Shown one piece after another: positions 18,601-26,936 of a DNA stretch of 64,000 nt. Numbering within the stretch: the first letter of the stretch is position 1; every line of letters starts with the position of its first letter. The stretch spans positions 5,828,001 through 5,892,000 of the forward strand of contig NZ_CP061378.1 in assembly GCF_015624485.1 (NCBI RefSeq), written 5' to 3'. The DNA is from Bradyrhizobium genosp. L. GTDB taxonomy: Bacteria; Pseudomonadota; Alphaproteobacteria; Rhizobiales; Xanthobacteraceae. The notes under the pieces were generated by a model, which searched no databases, had not been told where the DNA came from, and was given only the letters and a program-made list of their open reading frames with translations. Both the position numbers and the translations under genes were made by a program.

Positions 18601-18835
18601 TGAGACTCTTGCGTTCGCCGCCCTTGGTGCTGAGCGAGCGGAGCAACCGCTGCGAGGGCTGGTCGGCACGCGCGCCGCCCGCGCCACCGAGCGGCGTGCC
18701 GCAACGGCCGCAGAACCGGCTGGAGGGACCGTTCACATGTTGGCAGGAATCACATTTGAGGCCTAACGCCGCACCGCAATCTTCACAATAATCGTTGCCA
18801 GCCCGGTTTGCATGACCGCATCGCTCGCACTGCAT
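15602..18835 (-). CDS. Adenylate cyclase-type signalling protein: zinc ribbons, class III cyclase, AAA-type ATPase, TPR region
   Basis: A 1077-residue multidomain protein. Two zinc-ribbon pairs open it (Cys3, 6, 17, 20 and Cys28, 31, 42, 45). A class III cyclase domain follows at about 70-255. It has the two metal-binding Asp positions (FADIRNST and KIQGDGVMALFG), a substrate-type Lys/Asp, and the transition-state Asn/Arg in DAAGANVHIANRM, so the catalytic set looks complete. A large NTPase domain then shows Walker A GDAGIGKS and Walker B-like LIEDLHWIDA. The C-terminal half is helical and TPR-like. The layout is that of predicted cyclase-coupled signal proteins of rhizobia. The product, probably cAMP, is inferred. 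Confidence 0.9.
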   Translation of the reverse strand: MQCERCGHANRAGNDYCEDCGAALGLKCDSCQHVNGPSSRFCGRCGTPLGGAGGARADQPSQRLLRSLSTKGGERKSLTLLFADIRNSTNLIDSLGDPELGMRRLEPVLDLMKEAVHRYDGIVNKIQGDGVMALFGAPPRPHEDHAVRGCLAALAMQDSIARLADPGMQIRVGLHTGEVVVQTVENTIYQTYDAAGANVHIANRMEQMAEEGAILITRDTYAGARQFVEVMPLGMQAIRGIATPVEVFRLTGLLSAPASDIFRSGRRLTAMVDRTEQTAALEYELSRAVGGDGRVVGMVGDAGIGKSRLCFEFAENCRRRGIRVYEARVLAHGRATPFQPVLELLRDYFGIQAKEPIDTSRRRVIDRFAEMGLSNQDLLVLLEFLGLADPDHPAPKLDPRALKLQLLELVRTLVRARPGDMSTVILIEDLHWIDAASEEFVEALVDAIVGTATLLLVNFRPGFSAAFMQRSNYRQIAIPPLAWSESNELLREHFGRHPSLALLSSNVIERAQGNPFFIEELANSVVERGNVEGERGNYRLRHGIDAVPLPATVQAVVAARIDHLEDVAKGVLETAAVIGRLVAMSVLRPVAALPNDDLLEAISQLRQAELLYDLPPYDKGLLAFRHPLIQEVAYATQLRSRLTTLHATVAKAIESFDWGRLDEFAGLLAYHYEAAGQPLEAVAHLQRAARWIGKTNSAEALKSWKKVRALLQDQPASEYVDRLRAMSSGQILNFGWREGMSAEEVKPYAEEAIKYARTADRMNEPILLGAYGRILAATAAADDYVNLVQDAVKLTSDTGDVGRFATVNAMLSQAFFLSGRLGEALDAGQVALATIAEQGGFDNNVTLGLNPNQILGFDVEHWIKCLSTRILVRLGRFDEAEQRIAEVLRAEPERFAAVVQFIPHFAMVEMAWRRSRPELAKPHAARIAELAEQSGTPYLRVAAVASAGLASAAAGDFRVAAPQLREAIDFARSARAGLEFEARMLADLTEALYLAADFDAALQSADEALTVARRRTDRVAELHATVLRGLIVCALGNTSHDELDALVSAAQNLLDVSGAAYFEPQLDQLRLHLERRR

Positions 18836-18915
18836 AAACAGCCTTTCGCTGAAGACTGCGAATATATCCGACTCACCGTAATAGCCCAGCGCATTCTACA
18901 GTTCTGTGGGCGGCT

Positions 18916-20208
18916 TCACACTCCGAGCCGGTCGCGCAGGCGCCCGGTCAGGACCGCGGCAGTGACGCCGACCCGCCAGAAGGCGTGCATCGGCATCGGC
19001 TTGATGCCCGTGATCGGCATGTCGATCTCAGCCTTGTCGCCCTCGACCAGGCGGCTGGCGAGCTGCGCGCCCATCGCGGTCGAGAGCGCGACGCCGCGGC
19101 CGTTGCAGCCGAGCGAGATCAAAAGGTTCTCGGCGGGTGCGTGGACATGGGGATAGTGATCGGCGGTGATGGCGAGGCGGCTGTTCCAGCCATGGGTCCA
19201 GCTCGTGCCCCTGAGCTGCGGCCACAGCCGCTCGGCATAGCTGATGAGATAGGCGACGTCGGCAGGCTTGCTGATCCAGCGCATCGGGCCGCGGCCGCCC
19301 ATCAAGAGGCGGTTGCGCGCGTCGATGCGGTAATAGACCGTGATGTGGCCGCTCTCGTAGAGCACCGGGCGACCAGGCATGATCGAACGTGCGACCGCAT
19401 CGGACAGCGGCGCCGTGGCCGCGATCGAGGAGAACACCGGTACGATGCTGCGGCGAAGCGCCGGCCAGAGATCATCCGTGAAGCCGTTGGTGGCGAGCAA
19501 CACCTTGTCGGCATGCACCACGGCGCGCGGCGTCTCGATCCGCCAGCGGCTGCCGTCGCGGCGGAGCGCCAGCGCCGGCGTCTCGCCATGAACGGCAGCG
19601 CCCGCGCCGATCGCGGCGCGCGCCAGCCCACGGGCGTAGCTCAGCGGATGCAGATCGCCGCCGCGGGCATCGAGCATCGCGCAGAGATAGCGGTCGCTGC
19701 CGGTCATCGCGCGCATCTCGGCGGCGTCGAGCAGTTTTACGGGCATGCCGCGCGCGATGCATTGTTTCGCGGTCGCGGCGATCGCCGCCGCGCTGGCCTC
19801 GTTATAGGCGGCGCGCAGCGTGCCGTTCTGCCGCGCCTCGCAGGGGATCTGGTAGCGGCGGATCAGCTCGTGGGTGAAGTTGGTGGTGCCATAGGAGAAG
19901 TCGATCATGCGGCGGCCGAGGTCGGCGCCGAAATCGGCCTCGATCCGGTCGGGATCGTGCTTCAGCCCCGGATTGGTCTGCCCGCCATTGTTGCCGGAGG
20001 CGCCCCAGCCGGGCTCCTGCGCCTCCAGCACGGTGGCAAGCACGCCGCGCTCGGCCAGATGCAACGCGGTGGAGAGGCCGGTGAAGCCGCCGCCGATGAT
20101 CGCTACGGGGACGCTGGTGTCCGATGTGAGCGGCGGGGTCGGCGTCGCTTCCACGGCGGTGTCGGCGTAGAGGCTTGGCGGCAACGGGAGACGGACAGAA
20201 GCGTTCAT
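18916..20208 (-). CDS. FAD-dependent amine / amino acid oxidase (DadA/PuuB-like)
   Basis: Glycine-rich FAD motif VAIIGGGFTGLSTALHLAERG near residue 35, followed by WGASGNNGGQTNPGLKHDPD, the flavin-contact segment typical of PuuB-like (gamma-glutamylputrescine oxidase) enzymes, and a C-terminal ISLGCNGRGVALSTAMGAQLA. The start is ATG 20208 (MNASVRLPLPP); an upstream GTG at 20226, overlapping the ABC ATPase stop as GTGA, is an alternative. The cluster with an amino acid-type ABC transporter and XRE-cupin regulator suggests uptake and oxidation of an amine or amino acid. Substrate unproven. Confidence 0.88.
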   Translation of the reverse strand: MNASVRLPLPPSLYADTAVEATPTPPLTSDTSVPVAIIGGGFTGLSTALHLAERGVLATVLEAQEPGWGASGNNGGQTNPGLKHDPDRIEADFGADLGRRMIDFSYGTTNFTHELIRRYQIPCEARQNGTLRAAYNEASAAAIAATAKQCIARGMPVKLLDAAEMRAMTGSDRYLCAMLDARGGDLHPLSYARGLARAAIGAGAAVHGETPALALRRDGSRWRIETPRAVVHADKVLLATNGFTDDLWPALRRSIVPVFSSIAATAPLSDAVARSIMPGRPVLYESGHITVYYRIDARNRLLMGGRGPMRWISKPADVAYLISYAERLWPQLRGTSWTHGWNSRLAITADHYPHVHAPAENLLISLGCNGRGVALSTAMGAQLASRLVEGDKAEIDMPITGIKPMPMHAFWRVGVTAAVLTGRLRDRLGV

Positions 20209-20222
20209 TGGATGGTACCGGA

Positions 20223-20954
20223 TCACAGCGGATGCAGCACGCGGCGCAGGAAGTCCTGGGTGCGCGGGTGCTGGGGCTGGTTGAGGACGGATTTCGCGGC
20301 GCCCTGCTCGACGATGACACCGCCGTCGATGAACAGCACGCGGTCGGCGACGTCGCGGGCAAAGCCCATCTCGTGGGTGACGACCACCATGGTCATGCCG
20401 TCATCGGCGAGCTTGCGCATCACCGACAGCACCTCGCCGACCAGTTCCGGATCGAGCGCCGAGGTCGGCTCGTCGAACAGGATCGCCTTCGGCTGCATCG
20501 CGAGCGCACGCGCGATCGCGACGCGCTGCTGCTGGCCGCCGGAGAGTTTTGCCGGGTGCACGTCGGCCTTGTCGGCGAGGCCGACCTGCGCCAGCAACGC
20601 ACGGCCGCGGGCGAGCGCCCGATCGCGCGGCTCTTTCTTCACGAACAGCGGCCCCTCGATGACGTTCTCGAGCGCTGTCCGATGCGGGAACAGGTTGAAG
20701 CGCTGGAACACCATCGAGACCTGGGTGCGGACCGCGACGATCGACTTGTCGTCGCGATTGACGCGCGCGCCTTCGACCGTGATGTCGCCCTGGTCGTAGC
20801 TCTCAAGCCCGTTGATGCAGCGCAGGATGGTCGACTTGCCCGAACCTGACGGACCGATGATGCAGACCACCTCGCTCTTCGCGACCGAGGCGGTGATGCC
20901 CTTCAGCACCTCGACCTTGCCGAAGCTCTTGTGGACGTCGCGGAGCTCGATCAT
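20223..20954 (-). CDS. Polar amino acid ABC transporter ATP-binding protein
   Basis: The 243-residue ATPase has Walker [11 protein letters not shown]-loop [18 protein letters not shown], signature [19 protein letters not shown], Walker [15 protein letters not shown] and the H-loop [16 protein letters not shown]. This is the HisP/GlnQ class. Its ATG at 20954 overlaps the permease stop by ATGA, so the two are translationally coupled. The gene ends at the oxidoreductase start. Confidence 0.95.
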   Translation of the reverse strand: MIELRDVHKSFGKVEVLKGITASVAKSEVVCIIGPSGSGKSTILRCINGLESYDQGDITVEGARVNRDDKSIVAVRTQVSMVFQRFNLFPHRTALENVIEGPLFVKKEPRDRALARGRALLAQVGLADKADVHPAKLSGGQQQRVAIARALAMQPKAILFDEPTSALDPELVGEVLSVMRKLADDGMTMVVVTHEMGFARDVADRVLFIDGGVIVEQGAAKSVLNQPQHPRTQDFLRRVLHPL

Positions 20955-21604
20955 TTGCGGCTCGCCTGCTTCTCGAAGTGACGAACCAGCAGGATCAGCG
21001 GGATGCTCATGGTGAGATACATCAGCGCCACCAGCGTGAACACGCTGGTGTTCTTGAAGGTCGAGGAGGCGATCAATTTGCCTTGCAGCGCCAGCTCGGC
21101 GACCGTGATGGTCGAGGCCTGCGAGGAATCCTTCAGCATCATGATCATGATGTTGCCGTAGGGCGGCAGGATGATCCGCACCGCCTGCGGCAGCACCACG
21201 CGGCGCATCGTGAGCCACCAGCCCATGCCGATGGTCTGCGCCGCCTCGATCTGGCCCTTGTCGATCGCCTCGATGCCGGCGCGGAAGTTTTCCGCCTGAT
21301 AGGCCGAATAGGCGATGCCGAGCCCGATGATCGCGGCCTGCAGCGCCGATAGCGCGATGCCGAAATCCGGCATCACGAAATAGATGTAGAACAGCAGCAC
21401 GATGATCGGGATGCCGCGGATCACGTTGATCAGCGCGGCGCTGAGGCCGGTGAGGATACCGATGCCGGACACCCGCATCAGTGCCCACACCAGCCCGAGC
21501 ACGGTCGACAGCATGAGCGAGCCGATGGTGACGACGATGGTCAGCCAGACTCCCTGCAGCAGGATCGGCACGAACTCGACGGCGTCATGGAAGAACTTTT
21601 GCAT
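20951..21604 (-). CDS. Polar amino acid ABC transporter permease
   Basis: A 217-residue membrane protein with about five hydrophobic segments ([32 protein letters not shown]) and the EAA loop region [20 protein letters not shown] ending [12 protein letters not shown]. This is the HisM/GlnP type. The binding protein gene is 250 bp upstream, separated by an inverted repeat element. Substrate specificity is not readable from the permease. Confidence 0.93.
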   Translation of the reverse strand: MQKFFHDAVEFVPILLQGVWLTIVVTIGSLMLSTVLGLVWALMRVSGIGILTGLSAALINVIRGIPIIVLLFYIYFVMPDFGIALSALQAAIIGLGIAYSAYQAENFRAGIEAIDKGQIEAAQTIGMGWWLTMRRVVLPQAVRIILPPYGNIMIMMLKDSSQASTITVAELALQGKLIASSTFKNTSVFTLVALMYLTMSIPLILLVRHFEKQASRK

Positions 21605-21702
21605 CGGCTAGATGTATCTGGTCGCCGCACGGGTTCGAACACCACCACCGTCATTCTGAGAGACTGTGAACGTATGACTCTCGATGACGCAACATACTCG
21701 AT

Positions 21703-21823
21703 GTCGTCCCGGCGAAGGCCGGGACCCATAACCACCGACGGTCATTATTGCGGACGCTGGGGCCACAGCCTTCCTCAACAACTCAACCCTGTGGTTATGG
21801 GTCCCGGCCTTCGCCGGGACGAC
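21703..21823. repeat. Inverted repeat element (GTCGTCCCGGCGAAGGCC family)
   Basis: GTCGTCCCGGCGAAGGCC...CCATAACCAC (21703-21735) is mirrored by GTGGTTATGGGTCCCGGCC...GACGAC (21791-21823), about 55 bp apart. It sits inside the transport operon between binding protein and permease. A second copy is at 23467-23589. Confidence 0.85.
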
Positions 21824-21852
21824 GAGGGGAGAGATTCGCTGCGTCCCCGTCA

Positions 21853-22620
21853 TCACGAAGCGTCGGCCTTCTGGCCCCATTTCTGCAGGATCTTCGCAAT
21901 CGTGCCGTTGGCCTTCAGCTTCGCCAGCGAGGCGTTGATCTTGGCGAGCAGTTCGGTGTCGCTCTTGCGGACGCCGATCGCGACGGTGCCGACGGTGACG
22001 GGCTTATAGCTGTCGACCAGCCGCACGTCGGCAAAACTGCCCTGCTGCAGATTGTAAGCGAGGATCGGATAGTCGGCGAAGCCGGCCTTCAGGCGGCCCG
22101 CATTCACGTCGCGCAGGATGTCGGGGATGGTATCGTAGACCTTGACCTCGCTGAACAGCCCGGTCTTCTTCAGCGCATCGACGAAGGCCGTGCCGACCTG
22201 GGCGCCGACCACCGTGCCCTTCAGCTCCTCCTGCGAGGTGTAGGCCTTGGTGTCGGCCTTCGGCACCACCAGGCCCTCGCCATAGGTGTAGACGTCGCTG
22301 GAGAAGTCGATCACCTCCTTGCGCGCCGCTGTGGCGAACATCGCAGCCGCAATGATGTCGATCTTGTTCGCGGTCAGCGACGGGATCAGCGCCGAGAACT
22401 GCATCGGCTCGATCTGCACGGTGAAGCCGGCTTCCTTGCCGACCTCGGTGGCGAGATCGACCATGATGCCCTGGATGGTGTTGGTCTTGGTGTCGAGGAA
22501 GGTGAAGGGGATGCCGGTCGGCGTCGAGCCGACCTTGATGACCTGCTGCGCCTGTGACGGCGCGCCGATGACAACCGCAAGCGCCGCCAACGCGGCCTGG
22601 ACCAGACGCTGAAACGACAT
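21853..22620 (-). CDS. Polar amino acid ABC transporter periplasmic binding protein
   Basis: The 255-residue SBP_bac_3 protein has a signal peptide MSFQRLVQAALAALAVVIGA and AQAQQ-type cleavage region. It continues VIKVGSTPTGIPFTFLDTKT, a typical mature start, then MFATAARKEVIDFSS and GVRKSDTELLAKINASLAKL. The start at 22620 has GAGGAG upstream. It binds an amino acid or amine for the permease-ATPase pair. A regulator gene is divergent from it across a 160-bp gap holding two operator-like sites. Confidence 0.93.
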   Translation of the reverse strand: MSFQRLVQAALAALAVVIGAPSQAQQVIKVGSTPTGIPFTFLDTKTNTIQGIMVDLATEVGKEAGFTVQIEPMQFSALIPSLTANKIDIIAAAMFATAARKEVIDFSSDVYTYGEGLVVPKADTKAYTSQEELKGTVVGAQVGTAFVDALKKTGLFSEVKVYDTIPDILRDVNAGRLKAGFADYPILAYNLQQGSFADVRLVDSYKPVTVGTVAIGVRKSDTELLAKINASLAKLKANGTIAKILQKWGQKADAS

Positions 22621-22700
22621 CGCAACTCCTCTTGAAGCTGGCCCGATGCCGCGTCGCCCTGTTTCCAGACGGATGTTGCGGGCGACGCCGTTCCGGCCTA

Positions 22701-22766
22701 TTTTCACCAATATGAAATTGTGGTCACGAAACCGCGGCCAATGCAAGCGGTTTTCATGCACATGAA
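22701..22766. promoter_or_regulatory. Two matching operator-like sites, TTTTCA-N5-ATGAA
   Basis: Site 1 is TTTTCAccaatATGAA at 22701-22716 and site 2 is TTTTCAtgcacATGAA at 22751-22766. Each is an imperfect dyad and they start exactly 50 bp apart, close to five helical turns. They lie between the binding-protein gene (start 22620) and the XRE-cupin gene (start 22781), so they are good candidates for the regulator's own binding sites. Confidence 0.6.
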
Positions 22767-22780
22767 GGAAGCGGACTGAC

Positions 22781-23449
22781 GTGAGCGGCGGCAAGAGAAT
22801 GCGCAAAGTGGCGGCAGCGCGGCCTGCGACCGCGCGCCGCATTGCGAAGAGGCCCGTCAAGAAGGCCGCCGAACCGCCGATGGATCTCGCGGTCGGCCGC
22901 CGCATCCGCGATTTGCGGCGTGCCAAGGCAATGTCGCTCGAGACCATCGCCGCGCGGACAAAGCTCTCGATCGGCTTCATCAGCCAGATCGAGCGCGGCC
23001 TGTCGTCGCCCTCGCTGCGTGTGCTGGCGACGCTCGCCGACGTGCTCGGCGTCGGCATCGCCGCGCTGTTCGGGGCTGCGCCGAATGACGACGGTGCCGC
23101 GAACGGCGTCGTCACGCGCGAGGTGCAGCGCGCCGAGCTGAAGCTTTGGCGCACCGGGATTTCAAAGCAGTTGCTCAGTCCGGCCGGCAGCGAGAGCCGG
23201 CTCAACCTGTTCCTGGTGCATCTCGAACCCGGCGGCAACACCGGCGACGAGTTCTACACCCATGACGGCGAGGAAGCCGGCCTCGTGCTTGCCGGCGAGA
23301 TGACCCTGACGGTGGATGCGGAAACGTGGACGTTGAAGCAGGGCGACAGCTTCCGGTTCGCCAGCCGCCGGCCGCACCGGTTCGCCAATCCGGCCCATGA
23401 TGCGAAGGCCGTCGTGCTGTGGGTGAATAGCGTGACGGCGGCGGGGTGA
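22781..23449 (+). CDS. XRE-cupin transcriptional regulator (PuuR-like)
   Basis: The 222-residue protein has a basic N-terminal extension, a helix-turn-helix (RIRDLRRAKAMSLETIAART, KLSIGFISQIERGLSSPSLR) and a C-terminal cupin with EFYTHDGEEAGLVLAGEM and FASRRPHRFANP. GTG at 22781 is the start; ATG at 22799 is possible. Regulators of this type sense an amine or amino acid ligand through the cupin and repress the neighbouring catabolic/transport genes. Divergence from the ABC binding protein and the paired sites upstream support that role here. Confidence 0.88.
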   Translation: MSGGKRMRKVAAARPATARRIAKRPVKKAAEPPMDLAVGRRIRDLRRAKAMSLETIAARTKLSIGFISQIERGLSSPSLRVLATLADVLGVGIAALFGAAPNDDGAANGVVTREVQRAELKLWRTGISKQLLSPAGSESRLNLFLVHLEPGGNTGDEFYTHDGEEAGLVLAGEMTLTVDAETWTLKQGDSFRFASRRPHRFANPAHDAKAVVLWVNSVTAAG

Positions 23450-23466
23450 GGCCCCGCTCTCTCCAC

Positions 23467-23589
23467 GTCGTCCCGGCGAAGGCCGGGACCCATTACCACA
23501 AGGTCTTGTTATTCAAGAACGCTTGCGGCCCCAGCGTCGCGCCACAACCCACATTCGTGGTTATGGGTCCCGGCCTTCGCCGGGACGAC
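23467..23589. repeat. Inverted repeat element, second copy (GTCGTCCCGGCGAAGGCC family)
   Basis: Left arm from 23467 (GTCGTCCCGGCGAAGGCC, then CCATTACCAC) and right arm ending at 23589 (GTGGTTATGGGTCCCGGCC...GACGAC). It lies in the gap between the convergent regulator (23449) and oxidoreductase (23616) genes and could form a long stem acting on both transcripts. Confidence 0.85.
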
Positions 23590-23615
23590 ACCGTTAGCTA
23601 CTGCGCCAAGACGCA

Positions 23616-25886
23616 TCAAACCGACAACCCCATCGCCACTTCCTCGATCCGGATCGGAAACCGCCGCACGCGGATGCCGGTGGCGTGCCAGACGGCGTTG
23701 GCGACGGCGCCCGCGCTGCCGGTGATGCCGATCTCGCCGACGCCCTTGATGCCGAGCGCGTTGACGTGCGGATCGTGCTCGTCGACCGTGATTACCTCCA
23801 TCGGCGGCACGTCGGCATTCACTGGCACATGATATTCGGCGAGGTTGGCGTTGAGGATGCGGCCGGAGCGCTGATCCATCACCGCCTCCTCATGCAGCGC
23901 GAACGACAAGCCCCAGATCATGCCGCCATAGAGCTGGCTTCGCACCATCAGCGGATTAATGATGCGGCCGGCGGCGAAGGCGCCGACCATCCGGCTGGCG
24001 CGGATCTGGCCGAGCTCCGGATCGACCTTGACCTCGGCGAACACCACGCCGTGCGAATGCATCGCATATTGCGACTGCGCCGCAGGATCGGCCGCGCCCG
24101 TGCCGCTGGCCTCGACCTCGGCGACGCCGGCGCGCGTGAGGATGTCGGCATAGCTTTCGCTGCGCGCGTCGTCGTCGCGGCGATGGAGCCGCCCGCCGCG
24201 CGCGACCACACCGGCATTGCCGGCGCCGAACAGCGGCGAACGCTGGTCCGAGGTCGCGAGCTCGGCGAGCTTGGCGATGACGGCCGCACCCGCGCTGTGG
24301 ATTGCAGCGCCGACGGTTGCGGTATGCGCCGAGCCTCCGGCAATGCCGGCATCCGGCAGATCGGAGGTGCCGGAGCGGAACGTGACCTGGTCGAGATCGA
24401 GGCCGAGCTGGTCGGCCGAGATCTGCGCCAGCGCGGTCCAGGCGCCCTGCCCCATGTCGTGGGCGCCGGTCTCCATCACGCCGCGCCCGTCGGCGCGGAT
24501 CACAGCGCGGGCGTTGCCCTGGAACATCAGCGCCGGGAAGGTCGCGGTGCCCATGCCCCAGCCGACCAGAAAGCCGTTCTCGTCGCGCATTTGCTTCGGT
24601 TGCAATGGACGTCGCGCCCAGCCGAAGCGTTCGGCGGCCCTGGCATAGCACTGGCGCAGCGCCTTGGACGAAAACGGCTTGCCGGTGGTCGGCTCGACGT
24701 CGGCGTAGTTGGTCAGCCGGAATTCCAGCGGATCGATGCCGCAGGCGAACGCCGCCTCGTCGATGGCACTCTCGAGCGCGATCGAACCGGTGGCTTCGCC
24801 CGGTGCGCGCATGAACAGCGGCGTGCCGGTGTCGACGCGCACCGCTTCGTGCGCGGTACGGATCGCAGGGCTGGCATAGAGCGTGTGCGAGGCGTCGGCG
24901 GCGGGCTCGTAGAAATCGTCGAAGCTCGACGTGGTGATGCGCGCGCGATGCTCGATCGCGGTCAGCCTTCCCGCATCGTCGGTGCCGATGCGCAGCCGCT
25001 GCCGCGTCGGCGGACGGTGGCCGACCGGGCCATACATCTGGCTCCGCCGCAGCACCAGCTTGACCGGACGCCCAACCAGCTTTGCCGCCATGATGCCGAG
25101 CACCTGCGGTCCGGAGATCAAGCCCTTGGAGCCGAAACCGCCGCCGAGGAACGGGCTGTTGATGTGAATATTGCCGGGCGGAATCCCGAACAGGCCGCCG
25201 ATCCGCATCTGCGCCATCGCCATGCCCTGGCTCGGCGTGTCCAGAAACAGCCGGTCGCCGTCCCACATTGCGACGATCGCATGCGGCTCCATTGCGTTGT
25301 GGTACTGCGGCGGCGTCTCATAGGTCGCATCCGTCAGTTTCGATGCCGCCGCGAAGCCGGCAGCGATATCGCCGTGAACGACTTCGGCTGGATGGCCGAT
25401 CCCGACCACCGGCGGCACGTAGGGCTCGCCGGCGTCGAGGCCGACGCGGGCGATCTCGACCTGGTAGCGCGGCGACAGCAGCGCGGCGCCCTCGGTCGCG
25501 GCCTCCAGCGTCTCGGCGATCACGACCGCGATGGCCTGGTTGGCGTAACGTACCTCGTCGCTCTGCAGGAGCTCCATCCTGAAGGCGAACGGATTGCCCT
25601 TGGCGTCGGGGTCTTCCGCCAGTTCCGGCTTGTGCGACGGCGTCATCACGTCGACCACGCCGGGGTGGCGCTTCGCGGCGGCGACGTCGAGCGATTTGAC
25701 GCGACCGCGTGCGATGCAGCTCGTCGTGATCACGGCATAGAGCATGCCGGGCGGATGATTGTCGGCGGCATAGCGCGCCTTGCCGGTCACCTTCAGCACG
25801 CCGTCGGCGCGGGTCAGCGGCTGGCCGATATTCGAGCCGTGGCGGAGATGGGCGGGGTCGCGGGTCGGGTTGATCTCAAGCGTCAT
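23616..25886 (-). CDS. Molybdopterin-binding subunit of aldehyde/xanthine oxidoreductase (PaoC-like)
   Basis: The 756-residue large subunit begins MTLEINPTRDPAHLRHGSNI and has the domain entry LTRADGVLKVTGKARYAADN. The Moco-domain signatures PFLGGGFGSKGLI, FMRAPGEATGSIALESAIDE and DMGQGAWTALAQISADQLGL follow. Near the C terminus GIKGVGEIGITGSAGAVANA carries the conserved Glu expected to take the substrate proton. It starts 3 bp after the FAD subunit stop. With the neighbouring subunits it forms a PaoABC-type complex that oxidises aldehydes or N-heterocycles. Substrate unknown. Confidence 0.9.
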   Translation of the reverse strand: MTLEINPTRDPAHLRHGSNIGQPLTRADGVLKVTGKARYAADNHPPGMLYAVITTSCIARGRVKSLDVAAAKRHPGVVDVMTPSHKPELAEDPDAKGNPFAFRMELLQSDEVRYANQAIAVVIAETLEAATEGAALLSPRYQVEIARVGLDAGEPYVPPVVGIGHPAEVVHGDIAAGFAAASKLTDATYETPPQYHNAMEPHAIVAMWDGDRLFLDTPSQGMAMAQMRIGGLFGIPPGNIHINSPFLGGGFGSKGLISGPQVLGIMAAKLVGRPVKLVLRRSQMYGPVGHRPPTRQRLRIGTDDAGRLTAIEHRARITTSSFDDFYEPAADASHTLYASPAIRTAHEAVRVDTGTPLFMRAPGEATGSIALESAIDEAAFACGIDPLEFRLTNYADVEPTTGKPFSSKALRQCYARAAERFGWARRPLQPKQMRDENGFLVGWGMGTATFPALMFQGNARAVIRADGRGVMETGAHDMGQGAWTALAQISADQLGLDLDQVTFRSGTSDLPDAGIAGGSAHTATVGAAIHSAGAAVIAKLAELATSDQRSPLFGAGNAGVVARGGRLHRRDDDARSESYADILTRAGVAEVEASGTGAADPAAQSQYAMHSHGVVFAEVKVDPELGQIRASRMVGAFAAGRIINPLMVRSQLYGGMIWGLSFALHEEAVMDQRSGRILNANLAEYHVPVNADVPPMEVITVDEHDPHVNALGIKGVGEIGITGSAGAVANAVWHATGIRVRRFPIRIEEVAMGLSV

Positions 25887-25889
25887 GCG

Positions 25890-26936
25890 TCACGCTCCTG
25901 CGAGAGATGAGAAGGGAGAGCCGGGCAGCGCGGGCATGCGCGCCGGCGTGCCAGCGGCAGCAAGGGTGAGCGCACGCACCACGATGCGCTGCGCGAGCTC
26001 GATCTTGTAGGCGTTGTCGCCGGAGGGTTTTGCGCCCGCGAGCGCGGCGCGGGCCGCCTCGCGGTAGGCGGCCGCATCGGGCGCGCGGTCCGCGAGCAGC
26101 TGCTCGGCCTCGCGCGACCGCCACGGCTTGGCCGCGATGCCGCCGAGCGCAAGCCGGGCCTCGCGGATCTTGCCGTCCTCGATCCGCAAATTGGCTGCGG
26201 CGGAGACCACGGCGAACGCATAGGACGTACGCTCGCGGACCTTGATGTAGCGCGCATGCGCGGCAAACGGCTTCGCCGCGGCCGGCAGCCGCATCGCAAC
26301 GATCAGATCGCCGCGCTCCAGCTCGGTCTCGCGCTCCGGCGCCGCGCCGGGCAGGCGATGCAGCGCCTCGAGCGGCAATTCGCGCCGGCCGCCTTTGCCC
26401 TCGATCTCGACCGTCGCGTCGAGCGCCACCAGCGGCACGCAAAAATCCGACGGATGGGTCGCGATGCAGCCCTCGCTCCAGCCGAGCACCGCGTGCAACC
26501 GGTTCTCGCCGTGCAGCGCATCACAACCGGCACCGGGCCAGCGCTTGTTGCAGGCGCTGCCGGCATCATAGAAATAGGCGCAACGCGTCCGCTGCATCAG
26601 ATTGCCGCCGACCGTGGCCGCGTTGCGCAGCTGCGCGGAGGCACCCGAGAGCAATGCCTCGGCGATTGCGGGATAATTGCGTGCGAACTCGGCGTCATGC
26701 GCGAGATCGGCGTTGCGCACCAGCGCGCCGATCCGCAACGAGCCGTCGGCGAGATGCTCGATGCGATCGAGCCCGGGCAGACGCGTGACGTCGACCAGAC
26801 GACTCGGCCGGCTGACGCCGCCCTTCATCAAATCGAGCAGATTGGTGCCGGAGGCGAGATAGGCCGCGCCCGTCTCGCTTGCCGCCGCGATCGCATCCGT
26901 GACATTGGCCGGCCGGACATAATCGAAATTCATCAT
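25890..26936 (-). CDS. FAD subunit of aldehyde/xanthine oxidoreductase, PaoB type
   Basis: The 348-residue flavin subunit has the FAD motif YLASGTNLLDLMKGGV and QLRNAATVGGNLMQRTRC. Unlike plain xanthine dehydrogenase FAD subunits, it carries a Cys-rich insertion RTRCAYFYDAGSACNKRWPG-AGC, the motif that binds an additional 4Fe-4S cluster in PaoB/YagS. The ATG at 26936 overlaps the 2Fe-2S subunit stop (ATGA), and the gene ends 3 bp before the large subunit start. A longer upstream frame is the shadow of the 2Fe-2S gene. Confidence 0.9.
   Translation of the reverse strand: MMNFDYVRPANVTDAIAAASETGAAYLASGTNLLDLMKGGVSRPSRLVDVTRLPGLDRIEHLADGSLRIGALVRNADLAHDAEFARNYPAIAEALLSGASAQLRNAATVGGNLMQRTRCAYFYDAGSACNKRWPGAGCDALHGENRLHAVLGWSEGCIATHPSDFCVPLVALDATVEIEGKGGRRELPLEALHRLPGAAPERETELERGDLIVAMRLPAAAKPFAAHARYIKVRERTSYAFAVVSAAANLRIEDGKIREARLALGGIAAKPWRSREAEQLLADRAPDAAAYREAARAALAGAKPSGDNAYKIELAQRIVVRALTLAAAGTPARMPALPGSPFSSLAGA

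Noticed and set aside
16778..18766. Long plus-strand open frame opposite the cyclase protein
   Set aside because: Low-complexity composition typical of antisense frames; the minus-strand protein has clear domains.
20955..21488. N-terminal extension of the ABC ATPase
   Set aside because: Shadow of the permease gene; the His/Arg-rich sequence has no similarity to ATPases.
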